This document shows, piece after piece, positions 26,511-35,478 of a stretch of DNA of 64,000 nucleotides; the first letter of the stretch is position 1; each line of letters opens with the position of its first letter. This DNA comes from Sphingomonas sp. (lineage in GTDB: Bacteria > Pseudomonadota > Alphaproteobacteria > Sphingomonadales > Sphingomonadaceae). The DNA lies in NCBI RefSeq assembly GCF_004799495.1, contig NZ_SSMY01000001.1, positions 1-64,000 on the forward strand. The letters run 5' to 3'. Below the pieces are notes generated by a model. The model was not told the DNA's origin. It searched no databases and saw nothing but the letters and a program-made list of their open reading frames with translations. Made by a program: the position numbers and the translations under genes.

Positions 26511-26990
26511 TTGACCAAGGCTGGCCGGATCATGGCCCTCACCGCGACACTATCGGCGCTGACGCTCGCCGCCGGGTGTGCGCCGCTGCGCTCGCATCAG
26601 GGATATATCATCGATGCCGACCTGGTGAACTCGGTCCAGCCCGGGGTCGATAACCGCAATTCGGTGCTGCAGACGCTCGGCAAGCCGAGCTTCGCCAGCC
26701 AGTTCAACACCGGTGACTGGTATTATATCGCGCGCGACAGCCGCAACCTCGCGTACCTGAAGCCCAAGGCGAAGAGCCAGATCACGCTGAAGATCAGCTT
26801 CACGCAAACCGGGGTCGTTCAGGACATCACGCGGACCGGCGTGGAGCGGGTCGCGTCGATCAACCCGTACGGCAAGACCACACCGACTTTGGGCCGCAAG
26901 CGCAGCTTCTTCGAGGAGTTGTTCGGCAATATCGGCACGGTCGGCGCGCAGGGTGCGGGCAAGGGTGGCGGAGACGACAGCCAGCCCTGA
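26511..26990 (+). CDS. bamE: BamE-type outer membrane assembly lipoprotein
   Basis: A 159-residue lipoprotein of the SmpA/OmlA (BamE) family, which supports the BAM complex that inserts beta-barrel proteins. The TTG 26511 start has a GGGAG ribosome-binding site seven bases upstream and gives a basic, then hydrophobic signal ending in LAAGC (Cys23). The BamE fold segment is VQPGVDNRNSVLQTLGKPS followed by DWYYIARDS. The C-terminal tail is Gly-rich. It is divergent from the bc1 chaperone gene. Confidence 0.88.
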   Translation: MTKAGRIMALTATLSALTLAAGCAPLRSHQGYIIDADLVNSVQPGVDNRNSVLQTLGKPSFASQFNTGDWYYIARDSRNLAYLKPKAKSQITLKISFTQTGVVQDITRTGVERVASINPYGKTTPTLGRKRSFFEELFGNIGTVGAQGAGKGGGDDSQP

Positions 26991-27018
26991 CGGGCGCAGG
27001 CGGGGCAACGTCCGCACC

Positions 27019-27090
27019 GGTGCGCAAAGCGCACCGCCCGGCACGGCCGGCGGGTGGCGCCAGCCGAACCCGTCCGGCGGCGGCTTCGCC
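27019..27090. repeat. Short hairpins downstream of bamE
   Basis: GGTGCGC-AAA-GCGCACC at 27019-27035 forms a 7-bp stem, and GGCG-GCTT-CGCC forms a smaller one at 27079-27090. There is no T-run. They form part of the hairpin-rich intergenic stretch between bamE and pbpC. Confidence 0.45.
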
Positions 27091-27119
27091 GACGTCTATG
27101 CTCCCTTGCTCTAACCTGA

Positions 27120-27284
27120 CTCGCGTGTTCGCGACTCGTTCAGTCCGGTTCGCTTAAAGCTTCCCCCACGATGGCGCGAACCGATTCGCGCCGCAACAAA
27201 TCCGCAACCCACCCCTTCTACCGGCAACCCCGGTAGTGGCAGGCGCCCGGGCGATCTCAATGCCCGCCCGGGCGCCTTTGTTTT
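27120..27284 (+). ncRNA. Candidate structured small RNA
   Basis: About 165 bases without a gene hold successive stems: CGCG-TGTT-CGCG at 27122-27133, GGCGCGAA-CCGA-TTCGCGCC at 27173-27192, CTACCGG-CAACC-CCGGTAG at 27218-27236, then an intrinsic terminator at 27242-27284. The T-run gives the plus direction. No Rfam family is recognised and no clear promoter is seen. It could instead be the 3' untranslated region of bamE. Confidence 0.3.
27242..27284 (+). terminator. Intrinsic terminator
   Basis: A perfect 12-bp stem GGCGCCCGGGCG / CGCCCGGGCGCC (27242-27253 and 27265-27276) with an 11-base loop is followed by TTTGTTTT. It acts on plus-strand transcripts. The T-run abuts the stop codon of the minus-strand pbpC gene. 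Confidence 0.8.
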
Positions 27285-29506
27285 CACCGCATCGTAAAGA
27301 CGACCTGGTCGACCACCTTGCCGCCGAGATCGAGCAGCGCGAGCCGGTGCCGCCCAGGCCCGGGCAGGATCAGCGGCGCGGTGCTCGCATCGCCCAGATC
27401 CTTTTGATCGAGCGTCAGCCGATGCGTCACGGCGTCGCCGGTCACTGCGACCGCCAGCCGCTGGCGGTCGATCGGGATGTCGGGGTCGATCGCATAGACG
27501 CTGCCCGACACCGGATTGGTGATGCGCGGACGGCGTGATTCGGCGGGGGCGGCGGCGACCAGGCTCATTCCCGTCCCCTGAAGGAAATATTCGCGGCGCG
27601 GCTGTTCGATGTTGCCGGCAAAGGCGATCGCGCGCGCCTCCACCCCGGTCGGCATCGCCGGCGCGCGGCTCGGCAAGCCGTCGTGCAGCGCGAGCATCAC
27701 GTCGCGCCACACCGGCGCCGCGCCGCTCGTCCCCGATACCGCGCGCATCGCGTCGCCTTCGACGTTCCCGACCCATACCGCGACGGTGTAGCGGTCGGAG
27801 AAACCGACGCACCAATTGTCGCGCATCGCCTTCGACGTGCCGGTCTTGACCGCCGCCCAGAAGGGTAGGCGGAGGGAGGAATCGAGCCCGAACGTCACCG
27901 CGCGCGCATTGGGGTCGGACAGCATGTTGCCGACGATCCACGCGGCCTGCGGCGTCGTGATCGCGCGCGGATCGCGCCGGGGGTCGTCGGCAGTCAGCCG
28001 CACCGGGCTCCAGCGCCCGCCGTTGGCGAGGCTGCGATAGGCGTCGGCCTGTTCGAGCAACGTGACCTCGGCCGAGCCGAGCGCGAGGCTGTAGCCGTAA
28101 TAATCGCCGTCCTCGACCAGCCCCTGATAACCGGTGTCCCACAACCGGTCGCGAAACGCATCGACCCCGACCAGCAACAGCGTCCGCACCGCCGGCACGT
28201 TGAGCGAGCCCGCCAGCGCCGAGCGCACCGACACCGGTCCCTTGAACCCCTTGTCGTAATTCTGCGGCACGTAGAGCCCCGACGCGGTGTCGAGCTGGAC
28301 CGGCGAATCGTCGAGGATCGAGGCGGGCGTGAGATACCCCTTCTCGATCGCTTGCGCGTAGAGGAACGGCTTGAGCGTCGATCCGGCCTGGCGATACGCG
28401 CTCGCCGCATCGACCGACGCGGCGGTCGAATTGCCGCCGATCCCGCCGACATAGGCGAGCACGTCGCCCGTCGCATTGTCGAGCACCACCACCGCGCCGT
28501 CGCGCGCGCGGCTGCTGCCCAGCCCCTCGAGCTGGCGCTTGAGCGCGGCGATCGCGACGCGCTGGACGTTGATGTCGAGCGTGGTCCTGACCTTGAGCCC
28601 CGGCCGGATCAGCAGCCGCTGCGCGAGGTGCGGCGCGAGGCCGGGGTCGAGTTGCAGGCTGCGCGCCGGGCCAAGCATCGACCACGCCGCCGCCTCGAAT
28701 CGCGCACAATCCTTGTCGTGCGCCATCGCGCACGCGCGCCGCGCGACGGTCGGCGCGCCAGCTTGCGGTTCGGGGAGCAGCGCGACGAGCAGCAACGCGT
28801 CGTCGCGGCTCAGCGCATCGGGGGTCTTGCCGAACAGTCCGAGCGCCGCCGCGCCGATACCCTGCGCCTCGCCACGATAGCCGGCGAGGTTCAGGTACGC
28901 CTCGAGGATCTGCGGCTTGCTCCACGCCCCGTCGATTTCGAGTCCCGCGCGCATCTGGCGGATCTTGTCGAGCCAGCCGCGCGCGCCGGGCCGCGCGAGA
29001 TCGGGGGCGAGGAACGCCGCGACCTGCATCGACAGCGTCGAGGCACCGCGCGAGCGCTTCCCCTCGATCCGGTCGCGCAGCGCGCCGAGCGTCGCCAGCC
29101 AGTCGACCCCGTCGTGCGCGTAGAAACGATGGTCCTCGGCCGCGACCACCGCCTCGCCGACCGGCGCCGCGATCTTGTCGAGCGGGGTCCAGCCGAGCCG
29201 CCGCCGTGCGAAATCGACGCGCGACGAATCGATCAGCACGCCGTTACGGTCGTACAGCCACGCCTCGGACGGCTGCCACGCCGCGCGCACCATGGCGTAA
29301 TCGGGCATCCGCGGCGGCATAGTCAGAAAATCGAGCAGCAGGAACACGGCGAGCAGGCCGCCGAGCCCGGTCCATATCCATTGCCGTCGCGTGCGGGGCC
29401 GATGATCGCGCAGCCAGCCGCCGCCCCGCGCGATCCCTTCGTCCACGCGCGCCTCGACCGCACGCGCCCAGCGCCACGTGGCCAGAATGCGTTCGCGCGC
29501 GATCAT
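27284..29506 (-). CDS. pbpC: Penicillin-binding protein 1C
   Basis: A bifunctional peptidoglycan glycosyltransferase/transpeptidase, 740 residues. One transmembrane helix near residues 45-65 follows a basic cytoplasmic tail. The GT51 domain has AAEDHRFYAHDGVDW and RGASTLSMQVAAFLAP. The transpeptidase domain has GSTLKPFLYA (SxxK serine), a SLN motif and KTGTSK. A PBP1C-type C-terminal domain follows. It is seven bases downstream of the alpha-2-macroglobulin gene, the classic pbpC/yfhM pair thought to combine periplasmic defence with wall repair. Confidence 0.96.
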   Translation of the reverse strand: MIARERILATWRWARAVEARVDEGIARGGGWLRDHRPRTRRQWIWTGLGGLLAVFLLLDFLTMPPRMPDYAMVRAAWQPSEAWLYDRNGVLIDSSRVDFARRRLGWTPLDKIAAPVGEAVVAAEDHRFYAHDGVDWLATLGALRDRIEGKRSRGASTLSMQVAAFLAPDLARPGARGWLDKIRQMRAGLEIDGAWSKPQILEAYLNLAGYRGEAQGIGAAALGLFGKTPDALSRDDALLLVALLPEPQAGAPTVARRACAMAHDKDCARFEAAAWSMLGPARSLQLDPGLAPHLAQRLLIRPGLKVRTTLDINVQRVAIAALKRQLEGLGSSRARDGAVVVLDNATGDVLAYVGGIGGNSTAASVDAASAYRQAGSTLKPFLYAQAIEKGYLTPASILDDSPVQLDTASGLYVPQNYDKGFKGPVSVRSALAGSLNVPAVRTLLLVGVDAFRDRLWDTGYQGLVEDGDYYGYSLALGSAEVTLLEQADAYRSLANGGRWSPVRLTADDPRRDPRAITTPQAAWIVGNMLSDPNARAVTFGLDSSLRLPFWAAVKTGTSKAMRDNWCVGFSDRYTVAVWVGNVEGDAMRAVSGTSGAAPVWRDVMLALHDGLPSRAPAMPTGVEARAIAFAGNIEQPRREYFLQGTGMSLVAAAPAESRRPRITNPVSGSVYAIDPDIPIDRQRLAVAVTGDAVTHRLTLDQKDLGDASTAPLILPGPGRHRLALLDLGGKVVDQVVFTMR

Positions 29507-29513
29507 ACGCCGC

Positions 29514-32500
29514 TCACTTGTCGCGGATCGTGAACGCCGCGTTGGGCACCTGCGCGTTGATCGAGGGTGAATACATCGCCTCGACCCGGCTCGACGGCAG
29601 GTTGTACGTCCCCGGCGCGTTCAGCCGCATGACATAGGCGATCGTGAAGCTGCCGCGCGGCACCCAGCCGAAATAGCCGCGATACGAATCGTTGCGGCGT
29701 TCGACGTACGACGGCTGCACCCCGACCTGGACGTCCCACAGCTTGCCATCACCATCGACCGCCTGGAAATTGCTCCCGCCCCCGCCGCTTTCCTGGCTGC
29801 CGAGCAATTGCGACTGGTTGGCGAAATTGCCGATAATCGTCGCGCCCGCCGGGATTGGATCGTTGACCACCACCCAGTTACGTTCGGCGGTGGCTTCGAC
29901 CGTGATGATCACCCGCGCGACGTCGCCCTTGGTCCATTGGCCGGCCACGCGCTGGCTGATCGGCTCGATCTTCTTGGTCAGCTTGTAGCCGAAGAACGCC
30001 GGCTGGGTCAGTGGCACCGCCGCCGACACCTGCACCACCGCCCACGGCCCCGCGCCGCCCGCCTGGCGCAGCATCAGCGGGGTCTGCGCCGCGGGCAGCG
30101 GGAAGCTGACCGTGCGCTGGTCGCCCGCGAGCGGCCACAACCGGCTGATCGATTGCGTGCCGAGCGACAGCGTCGTCGTGCCCATGATCGCCGCCGCGGG
30201 ATACAGCCCGCCAAACTTCTTTGCCGCGATCGTGCCCCAGGCATTGGCGGTGGTCGTGTCCCACCGCCCGTGCGCCTGGCGCAGCGCCACGCCGACCATC
30301 ATCTTGGCCGCTTCGTCGTTCCAGCCGGGCCGGCCGAGCGTCGCGATGACCGCCTTGATCGACCCCTCGTCACCCGACGACATCAGCCACCACGGCGCCT
30401 TGTCCTGGTCGGACAGGTCGAGCCGCGTGCCCTCGTACACCAGCCGCGTCCGCAGCACCGCTTCGACCTTGGCCTTGAGCGCATTGGCGTTGGCCAGCCC
30501 CGGCACCTTGTCGAGCGCGACGAGATAGTCGGCCAGGTTCGAGGTCGGCATCTCCTGCGGGATCATGCTGATCTGGCCGAGCATCGCCGGGGTCGCCGCC
30601 CCCGCCCGTGCGATCGCGTTGAACGCCGCCAGCCGCATCAGCCGCACGTCGCCGTAATCCTCGTGCCGCAAGCGCCCGTCGAGCACCGCCTTCAGCCCCT
30701 CGACCATCTTGGTCTTGGCGGCGTCGGGGATCGGCAGCCCAGCATCGGCGGTGATCGACAGGACGTACGCCGTGAGCGCCTCCGACCCTGCCATCCTCGG
30801 GTCGGGCCAGTAGCGCAGCAGGCCGTCGTCCGCCTGATAGGTCGGCAAGTCGCCGACCAGCGCCTGCCATTGCCCCATGTCGCCGAGCGCGACCGCGCGG
30901 CTCAGCCGCTGTTCGAAGCAATCGTAGGGATAGAAGGACATGAACCGCCGCACGCCCGCCAGTGGCGGCGCGAGCGTGTCGGTCAGCTGGATGTCGACCA
31001 CCCCGCGCCCGGGCAGCGCACCCGCCGGCGGCGCGACCGCGATCATGCCCCCAGTCGGCTGGACATGCGTCAGCGTCGCCGCCCAGACGTCGGTCGGATA
31101 GGTGTCGATCACGTCCTGCGTCGTGGTCACGCGGTCGACCGCCTTGCCGTCGCTCGATTTGGCACTGACCGTCCATTTGAGCTGGCCGGCGCCCATCGGC
31201 GCGGTGAGGTTCCACGCGATCGGCGCGGCGCCCCCGGCGGGGATCGTCACGGTCAGCGGCTTGCCGACCGCGATCCGCGGTTCGAGGTCGACGTTCGCCG
31301 TCACCGTCATCGGCTTGTCCGAGCCGTTCCTGAGCGTGAACCCGGCGGCGTACTGGTCGCCGGTGCGCACCATCTGCGGAATCCCGGCATAGACCGTCAG
31401 GTCTTGCGCGGTGCGGATGTCGGCGCTGCCGGTGCCGAACAATTGCGCGCCGTCGGTGGCGATCGCGACGAGTTTGAAGCTCGACAGCGCATCGTTGAGC
31501 GGGACATGGACCGCGGCATGGCCGCCCGCATCGAGCGGAACCTTGCCCTGCCACAGCAGCACCGGCTGGAAATTCTCGCGGTTGAGCCCCGACAAATCGC
31601 CGCCGCCGCCATCGCCGCCCGCCTCGACCGCCTTCTTGCCGTAATGGCGCTTGCCGACGACCTGAGTCTGCGCGGTCGCGGTGACGACCGACAGCGGGCG
31701 CTCGCCCATCATCGCGGTCAGCACGTCCCAGCTGTCGTTGGGGGCGAGCTGGAGCAGCGCCTGGTCGACCGCGACGAACGCGACGTCGGCGGTCTTCGCC
31801 GGTTTGCCGTCGGGGGTCTTGACGGTGATGTCCGCCAACGCGGTCGAGCGCGCCGCATAGCGCTCGTGGTCGGCCTTGACCGCGACGGCGAGCTGATGGC
31901 CTTCCCACCCGACCTTCACCTTGGCGATGCCGAGACGGTAGCTCGGCTTGGCGAGGTCCACGAGCGCGGTCGGTTCCTGCGATTCGACCGGTGCGCTGGA
32001 CAGCCCGAGCTGGCGCCCGATACCCTGGAGCCAGCTCCACGCCCCCGGCTTGGCGCGCCCGCGCACCGCCATCACCGAGACATAGACGTCGGGCGCGTAG
32101 CTCGCCGGCATTGCGACCTCGATCACCGGGTTCGACCCCGACAGCTTGGTCACGAAGCTCGACAGCACGCCCTCGCGCTCGACCGTCACCAGCGCCTCGG
32201 CTTCGCGGAACGGCATGCGCACCTGGAACCGCGCGGTCTCGCCCGCCTTGTAGGTCAGCTTTTCGGGGACGACGTCCATGCGGTCGCCATTGTCGCCGCC
32301 GAACCACCATTCGTCGTCGCCCGCCAGCCACACCGAGCGCACCGCGCGGCTGACGTTGCCGTTCGCGTCGGTCGTCGTCGCGACGATATAGACTTCGCCC
32401 GACACGCCGGGGTCGATGCTGCACTTGGCGAGCCCGAGCTCGTCGGTGGTCGCCGAGCACGTCCCCGAAATCCGCTTGGTCGTCATCTGGTTGTCGTAGG

Positions 32501-35330
32501 CGTAGAACCCGCCGATCAACCGCCGCCGCGCGGTCAGGATCTGGCGGCTGTAGAGCGCGACCTGGACGTTTTGGCCCTTCAGCGGCTTGCCGTCCGTGTC
32601 GAGCGCGACGAAATTGAGGCGCAGGTCGTCCTGCTTCATCAGCCAGCCGTCGGTCTTGACCCCCAGCTGCACCGCCGAGGGGAAGATCGGAATTCGCTTC
32701 GACGCGGTCAGCGTTTCGCCATTGGCGTCCTGGTAATCCATTTCGACCAGCATGTCGGTCGGGCTGTCGAGCGTCGGCACGTCGACCGAGGTCTGCGCGG
32801 TACCGTCGGCGCGGAGTGTCGCGGGCAGCGTCTGCGTCGGGGGCAGCGGGGTCTCTTCCTCCTCGCCGTCGCCGTTGAGCGGCTTGGTCCCTTCCTTCAC
32901 TTCGGTACCGCCGAAGGTGTAGCCGTCATATCCCTCGGGCGTCGCCGAACGCCCGAAATAGCCGACCCGCATCTCGACCGGCAGGTTCGACGCGCCCCCG
33001 CCCGAGAGGTAGCCGACGAACAGATCGAGCGGCAGCGTCTTGGGCCGCACCGACGCTTCCTTCGGCCCGGTCACGCTCGCACGCATCGTCGGGAGCTTGT
33101 ACTCGTCGACCTTGAACGATTGCTCGGTGTAGTGCGTCTCGCCGTCAGCGCCGATCATCTGGACGTCGTAATCGCCCATCGGAGCGCCCTTGGGCGCGGT
33201 CCATTCGGTCTCGCCCACGCCGTTGCCGTCGATCGTCAGCGGCAGGTCGAACTGCGCGTCCGACCCGCGATGCGAGAGCCGCAGCGTGCCGGTGAAGGCG
33301 GGCGCGATCGAGAAGCCCGCGCCTTCCGGGCGGCGCATGATGTGCTTCATGTGGATCGTCTCGCCCTGGCGGACGAGCGCGCGGTCGAACACCGTATGGA
33401 AAACGTCGCTCGCCTTCGAATAGCCGTAGGGCAGGTCGAAATCGGACGGGCGGATGCCCTCGCCCCAGCCGGTCAGCGTGAAGCTGTAATCGTCCCCGGC
33501 GCGCGCGGAGACCATCAGCGGCTGGTCCGTCGACCCCGCATAGCATGACCCGCCATAGGCCTGCGGCTCGGGCAGGCCTTCGGGAATGAACACCGCGCCC
33601 GACCGGTCGGTCTTGCCGTTCGCGAGCACTTCCCCCGTACAGCTGTCCGTCACGGTCACCGCGGCGTTCGCCACGGGCTGGCCGCTATCGAGGCTGGTCA
33701 CCCAGGCAAGACTCTTTTCGCGGCCCCATTTGAAATGCACCGCCATGTTGGTGACGAGCGCGGCGGTCGCGACGTAGCGCGGCGCGCGGCGTCCGAGCAG
33801 CGCCTGGCCGAGCACCGGGCTGGCCAGCTCGACGACGTAGAAGCCGGGCTTGGACAGCGGAATCCCGACGACCTCGAAATCCTTGCCCTTGCCGGGAAGC
33901 CCGATCGACATGTGCGAGCCGGCATCGGCGCCGGTCAGGATCGGTTTCGAACCGGTATTCTGGATATGGCCGACGACTTCGTCGCCTTTCTTGATATCCT
34001 CGACATCGTAATCGTCGGCGCTGTCGACCGTGCGCAGCCACTCGGCGATCTTGCCGTCCGATCCATCGACGCGCAGCGACTGGCCGGCGACCGCGAGATT
34101 CTGGCCTTGGAGCGACGGTTCGACGTTGCGCACCGTGACCGGCAGCACCCCGCCTTCGCGCAGTTCGAGGATGCCGAACTTGGCCGCGAACTTCACCAGC
34201 GGCGGCGCGGCATCGAAACGGATATCGAGCGGGAAGCGCGCGGCATTGGTCAGCGGGCGCCCGCTTTCGTCCTTCACGTCGGCGGGGATGCTGACCTTGG
34301 CGGTGGTCGCATACGGCATCGGGCCGGCGAAGGTGATGTCGCTGATCGTCGCCGACTTCAGCTCGTCCTTGTCGAACACCGGCTGGATCTCGTGGCCGTC
34401 GGCGGCGGTGATCCGCATCTGCCGGGCAAGGCTCATCGCGATCGGCGCGGTGAAACGCAGATACGCCTTCTCGACCGGGTTGCACCCGGCCTGCGCGTTG
34501 GTGCGGCTGCATTCGAACTTCACCGCGAAGGGTTTGCGCACGGTGTAATCGAAGCGCTGGTCAGTGCCCGCGAGCTTGCCGTTCGCCGACGCGATCTTGC
34601 CCGACCAGACCAGCGACATGTCGTGTCCCGGCGGCAACGGGCGGCGGCATTTGAGCGCCGTCACGCTCGCTAGCATCTTCTGCCGGTCGGTCAGGCTCGC
34701 AGGCAGCGTGTTGGGCATCCCGCCGCTGTCGAGGAAGCTCGTCACTTCGTAATTATCGTCGGTGCCCATCTCGCCGAGGATCTTGGCGGCGGTATCGGCA
34801 GGCAGCACGTCGACCGGGATCTTCTCGCCCAGCCCCTCGACCGAGCAATAGGCGTTCGCGGCGACCGACTGCGCCGTCGCGGGCAAATTGGCGGCGACCA
34901 GGAAGACCTGATCCTCCTCGATCTCGCTGCTGTTCTCGCCCGGCAGCACCGCGCGCGCCATCGGCCCGCCCGAATCGACCGTGAACACCTGGTCGCCCGC
35001 CAGCGCATAGCCCGACACGCTCTTCACCCCGGTGCGCGTCGTGAAGGTGCACTTGATCCCGCCGGGCAGCGGCGAGGCGAATTCGTAGACGAAGGTTTGC
35101 TGGTCGGCCCAGCGCCCGGTCCCGGCGACGGGGCATTCGACGAGGAACGGGTTCGCTGCGCGCGGATCGCCCAGTGCCACCATCGGGGTGTCGAAGCGCA
35201 CCGTGAAGCGCTCGATCGATCCATCGCCGACGCCCGGGGTAGCGACCACGACATGGGGAGAATTGTCACCGAATGCGGCGATCGGCGCGAACGCCAGGGC
35301 CAGCGACGCGACACGGACCGCGAGCTTCAT
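29514..35330 (-). CDS. Bacterial alpha-2-macroglobulin (YfhM-like)
   Basis: A 1938-residue periplasmic protease-trap protein. The signal peptide MKLAVRVASLALAFAPIAAFG has no lipobox cysteine, so the protein is predicted to be soluble rather than lipid-anchored as in E. coli. The thioester motif CFEQ is at residues 1471-1474 in the complement-like region, preceded by RFMSFYPYD. Repeated MG-type beta domains precede it and a receptor-like C-terminal domain follows. ATG 35330 is preferred over an in-frame extension to 35405. It is co-transcribed with pbpC. Confidence 0.94.
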   Translation of the reverse strand: MKLAVRVASLALAFAPIAAFGDNSPHVVVATPGVGDGSIERFTVRFDTPMVALGDPRAANPFLVECPVAGTGRWADQQTFVYEFASPLPGGIKCTFTTRTGVKSVSGYALAGDQVFTVDSGGPMARAVLPGENSSEIEEDQVFLVAANLPATAQSVAANAYCSVEGLGEKIPVDVLPADTAAKILGEMGTDDNYEVTSFLDSGGMPNTLPASLTDRQKMLASVTALKCRRPLPPGHDMSLVWSGKIASANGKLAGTDQRFDYTVRKPFAVKFECSRTNAQAGCNPVEKAYLRFTAPIAMSLARQMRITAADGHEIQPVFDKDELKSATISDITFAGPMPYATTAKVSIPADVKDESGRPLTNAARFPLDIRFDAAPPLVKFAAKFGILELREGGVLPVTVRNVEPSLQGQNLAVAGQSLRVDGSDGKIAEWLRTVDSADDYDVEDIKKGDEVVGHIQNTGSKPILTGADAGSHMSIGLPGKGKDFEVVGIPLSKPGFYVVELASPVLGQALLGRRAPRYVATAALVTNMAVHFKWGREKSLAWVTSLDSGQPVANAAVTVTDSCTGEVLANGKTDRSGAVFIPEGLPEPQAYGGSCYAGSTDQPLMVSARAGDDYSFTLTGWGEGIRPSDFDLPYGYSKASDVFHTVFDRALVRQGETIHMKHIMRRPEGAGFSIAPAFTGTLRLSHRGSDAQFDLPLTIDGNGVGETEWTAPKGAPMGDYDVQMIGADGETHYTEQSFKVDEYKLPTMRASVTGPKEASVRPKTLPLDLFVGYLSGGGASNLPVEMRVGYFGRSATPEGYDGYTFGGTEVKEGTKPLNGDGEEEETPLPPTQTLPATLRADGTAQTSVDVPTLDSPTDMLVEMDYQDANGETLTASKRIPIFPSAVQLGVKTDGWLMKQDDLRLNFVALDTDGKPLKGQNVQVALYSRQILTARRRLIGGFYAYDNQMTTKRISGTCSATTDELGLAKCSIDPGVSGEVYIVATTTDANGNVSRAVRSVWLAGDDEWWFGGDNGDRMDVVPEKLTYKAGETARFQVRMPFREAEALVTVEREGVLSSFVTKLSGSNPVIEVAMPASYAPDVYVSVMAVRGRAKPGAWSWLQGIGRQLGLSSAPVESQEPTALVDLAKPSYRLGIAKVKVGWEGHQLAVAVKADHERYAARSTALADITVKTPDGKPAKTADVAFVAVDQALLQLAPNDSWDVLTAMMGERPLSVVTATAQTQVVGKRHYGKKAVEAGGDGGGGDLSGLNRENFQPVLLWQGKVPLDAGGHAAVHVPLNDALSSFKLVAIATDGAQLFGTGSADIRTAQDLTVYAGIPQMVRTGDQYAAGFTLRNGSDKPMTVTANVDLEPRIAVGKPLTVTIPAGGAAPIAWNLTAPMGAGQLKWTVSAKSSDGKAVDRVTTTQDVIDTYPTDVWAATLTHVQPTGGMIAVAPPAGALPGRGVVDIQLTDTLAPPLAGVRRFMSFYPYDCFEQRLSRAVALGDMGQWQALVGDLPTYQADDGLLRYWPDPRMAGSEALTAYVLSITADAGLPIPDAAKTKMVEGLKAVLDGRLRHEDYGDVRLMRLAAFNAIARAGAATPAMLGQISMIPQEMPTSNLADYLVALDKVPGLANANALKAKVEAVLRTRLVYEGTRLDLSDQDKAPWWLMSSGDEGSIKAVIATLGRPGWNDEAAKMMVGVALRQAHGRWDTTTANAWGTIAAKKFGGLYPAAAIMGTTTLSLGTQSISRLWPLAGDQRTVSFPLPAAQTPLMLRQAGGAGPWAVVQVSAAVPLTQPAFFGYKLTKKIEPISQRVAGQWTKGDVARVIITVEATAERNWVVVNDPIPAGATIIGNFANQSQLLGSQESGGGGSNFQAVDGDGKLWDVQVGVQPSYVERRNDSYRGYFGWVPRGSFTIAYVMRLNAPGTYNLPSSRVEAMYSPSINAQVPNAAFTIRDK

Positions 35331-35478
35331 TCCAACCCCCTCCATCGGCTTCGGTGAGCAGGACGATACGCTATCCCAACCGCACCCGAAGTCCAGCGGA
35401 TTCACGAGTAAAACCGGGGGGTTGATCGCGCTCCATTACTTGGCGAAGCTAAGTCATTGGCGAATCGGGGGATCGCTA

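Noticed and set aside
27110..27284. tRNA or 6S RNA gene
   Set aside because: No T-loop or acceptor pattern for a tRNA, and separate hairpins rather than the long bulged rod of 6S RNA.
29808..33548. A 1246-codon plus-strand open frame antisense to the alpha-2-macroglobulin gene
   Set aside because: The product is Arg/His-rich low-complexity sequence typical of the mirror frame of a GC-rich gene; the minus-strand protein has clear domains and a thioester motif.
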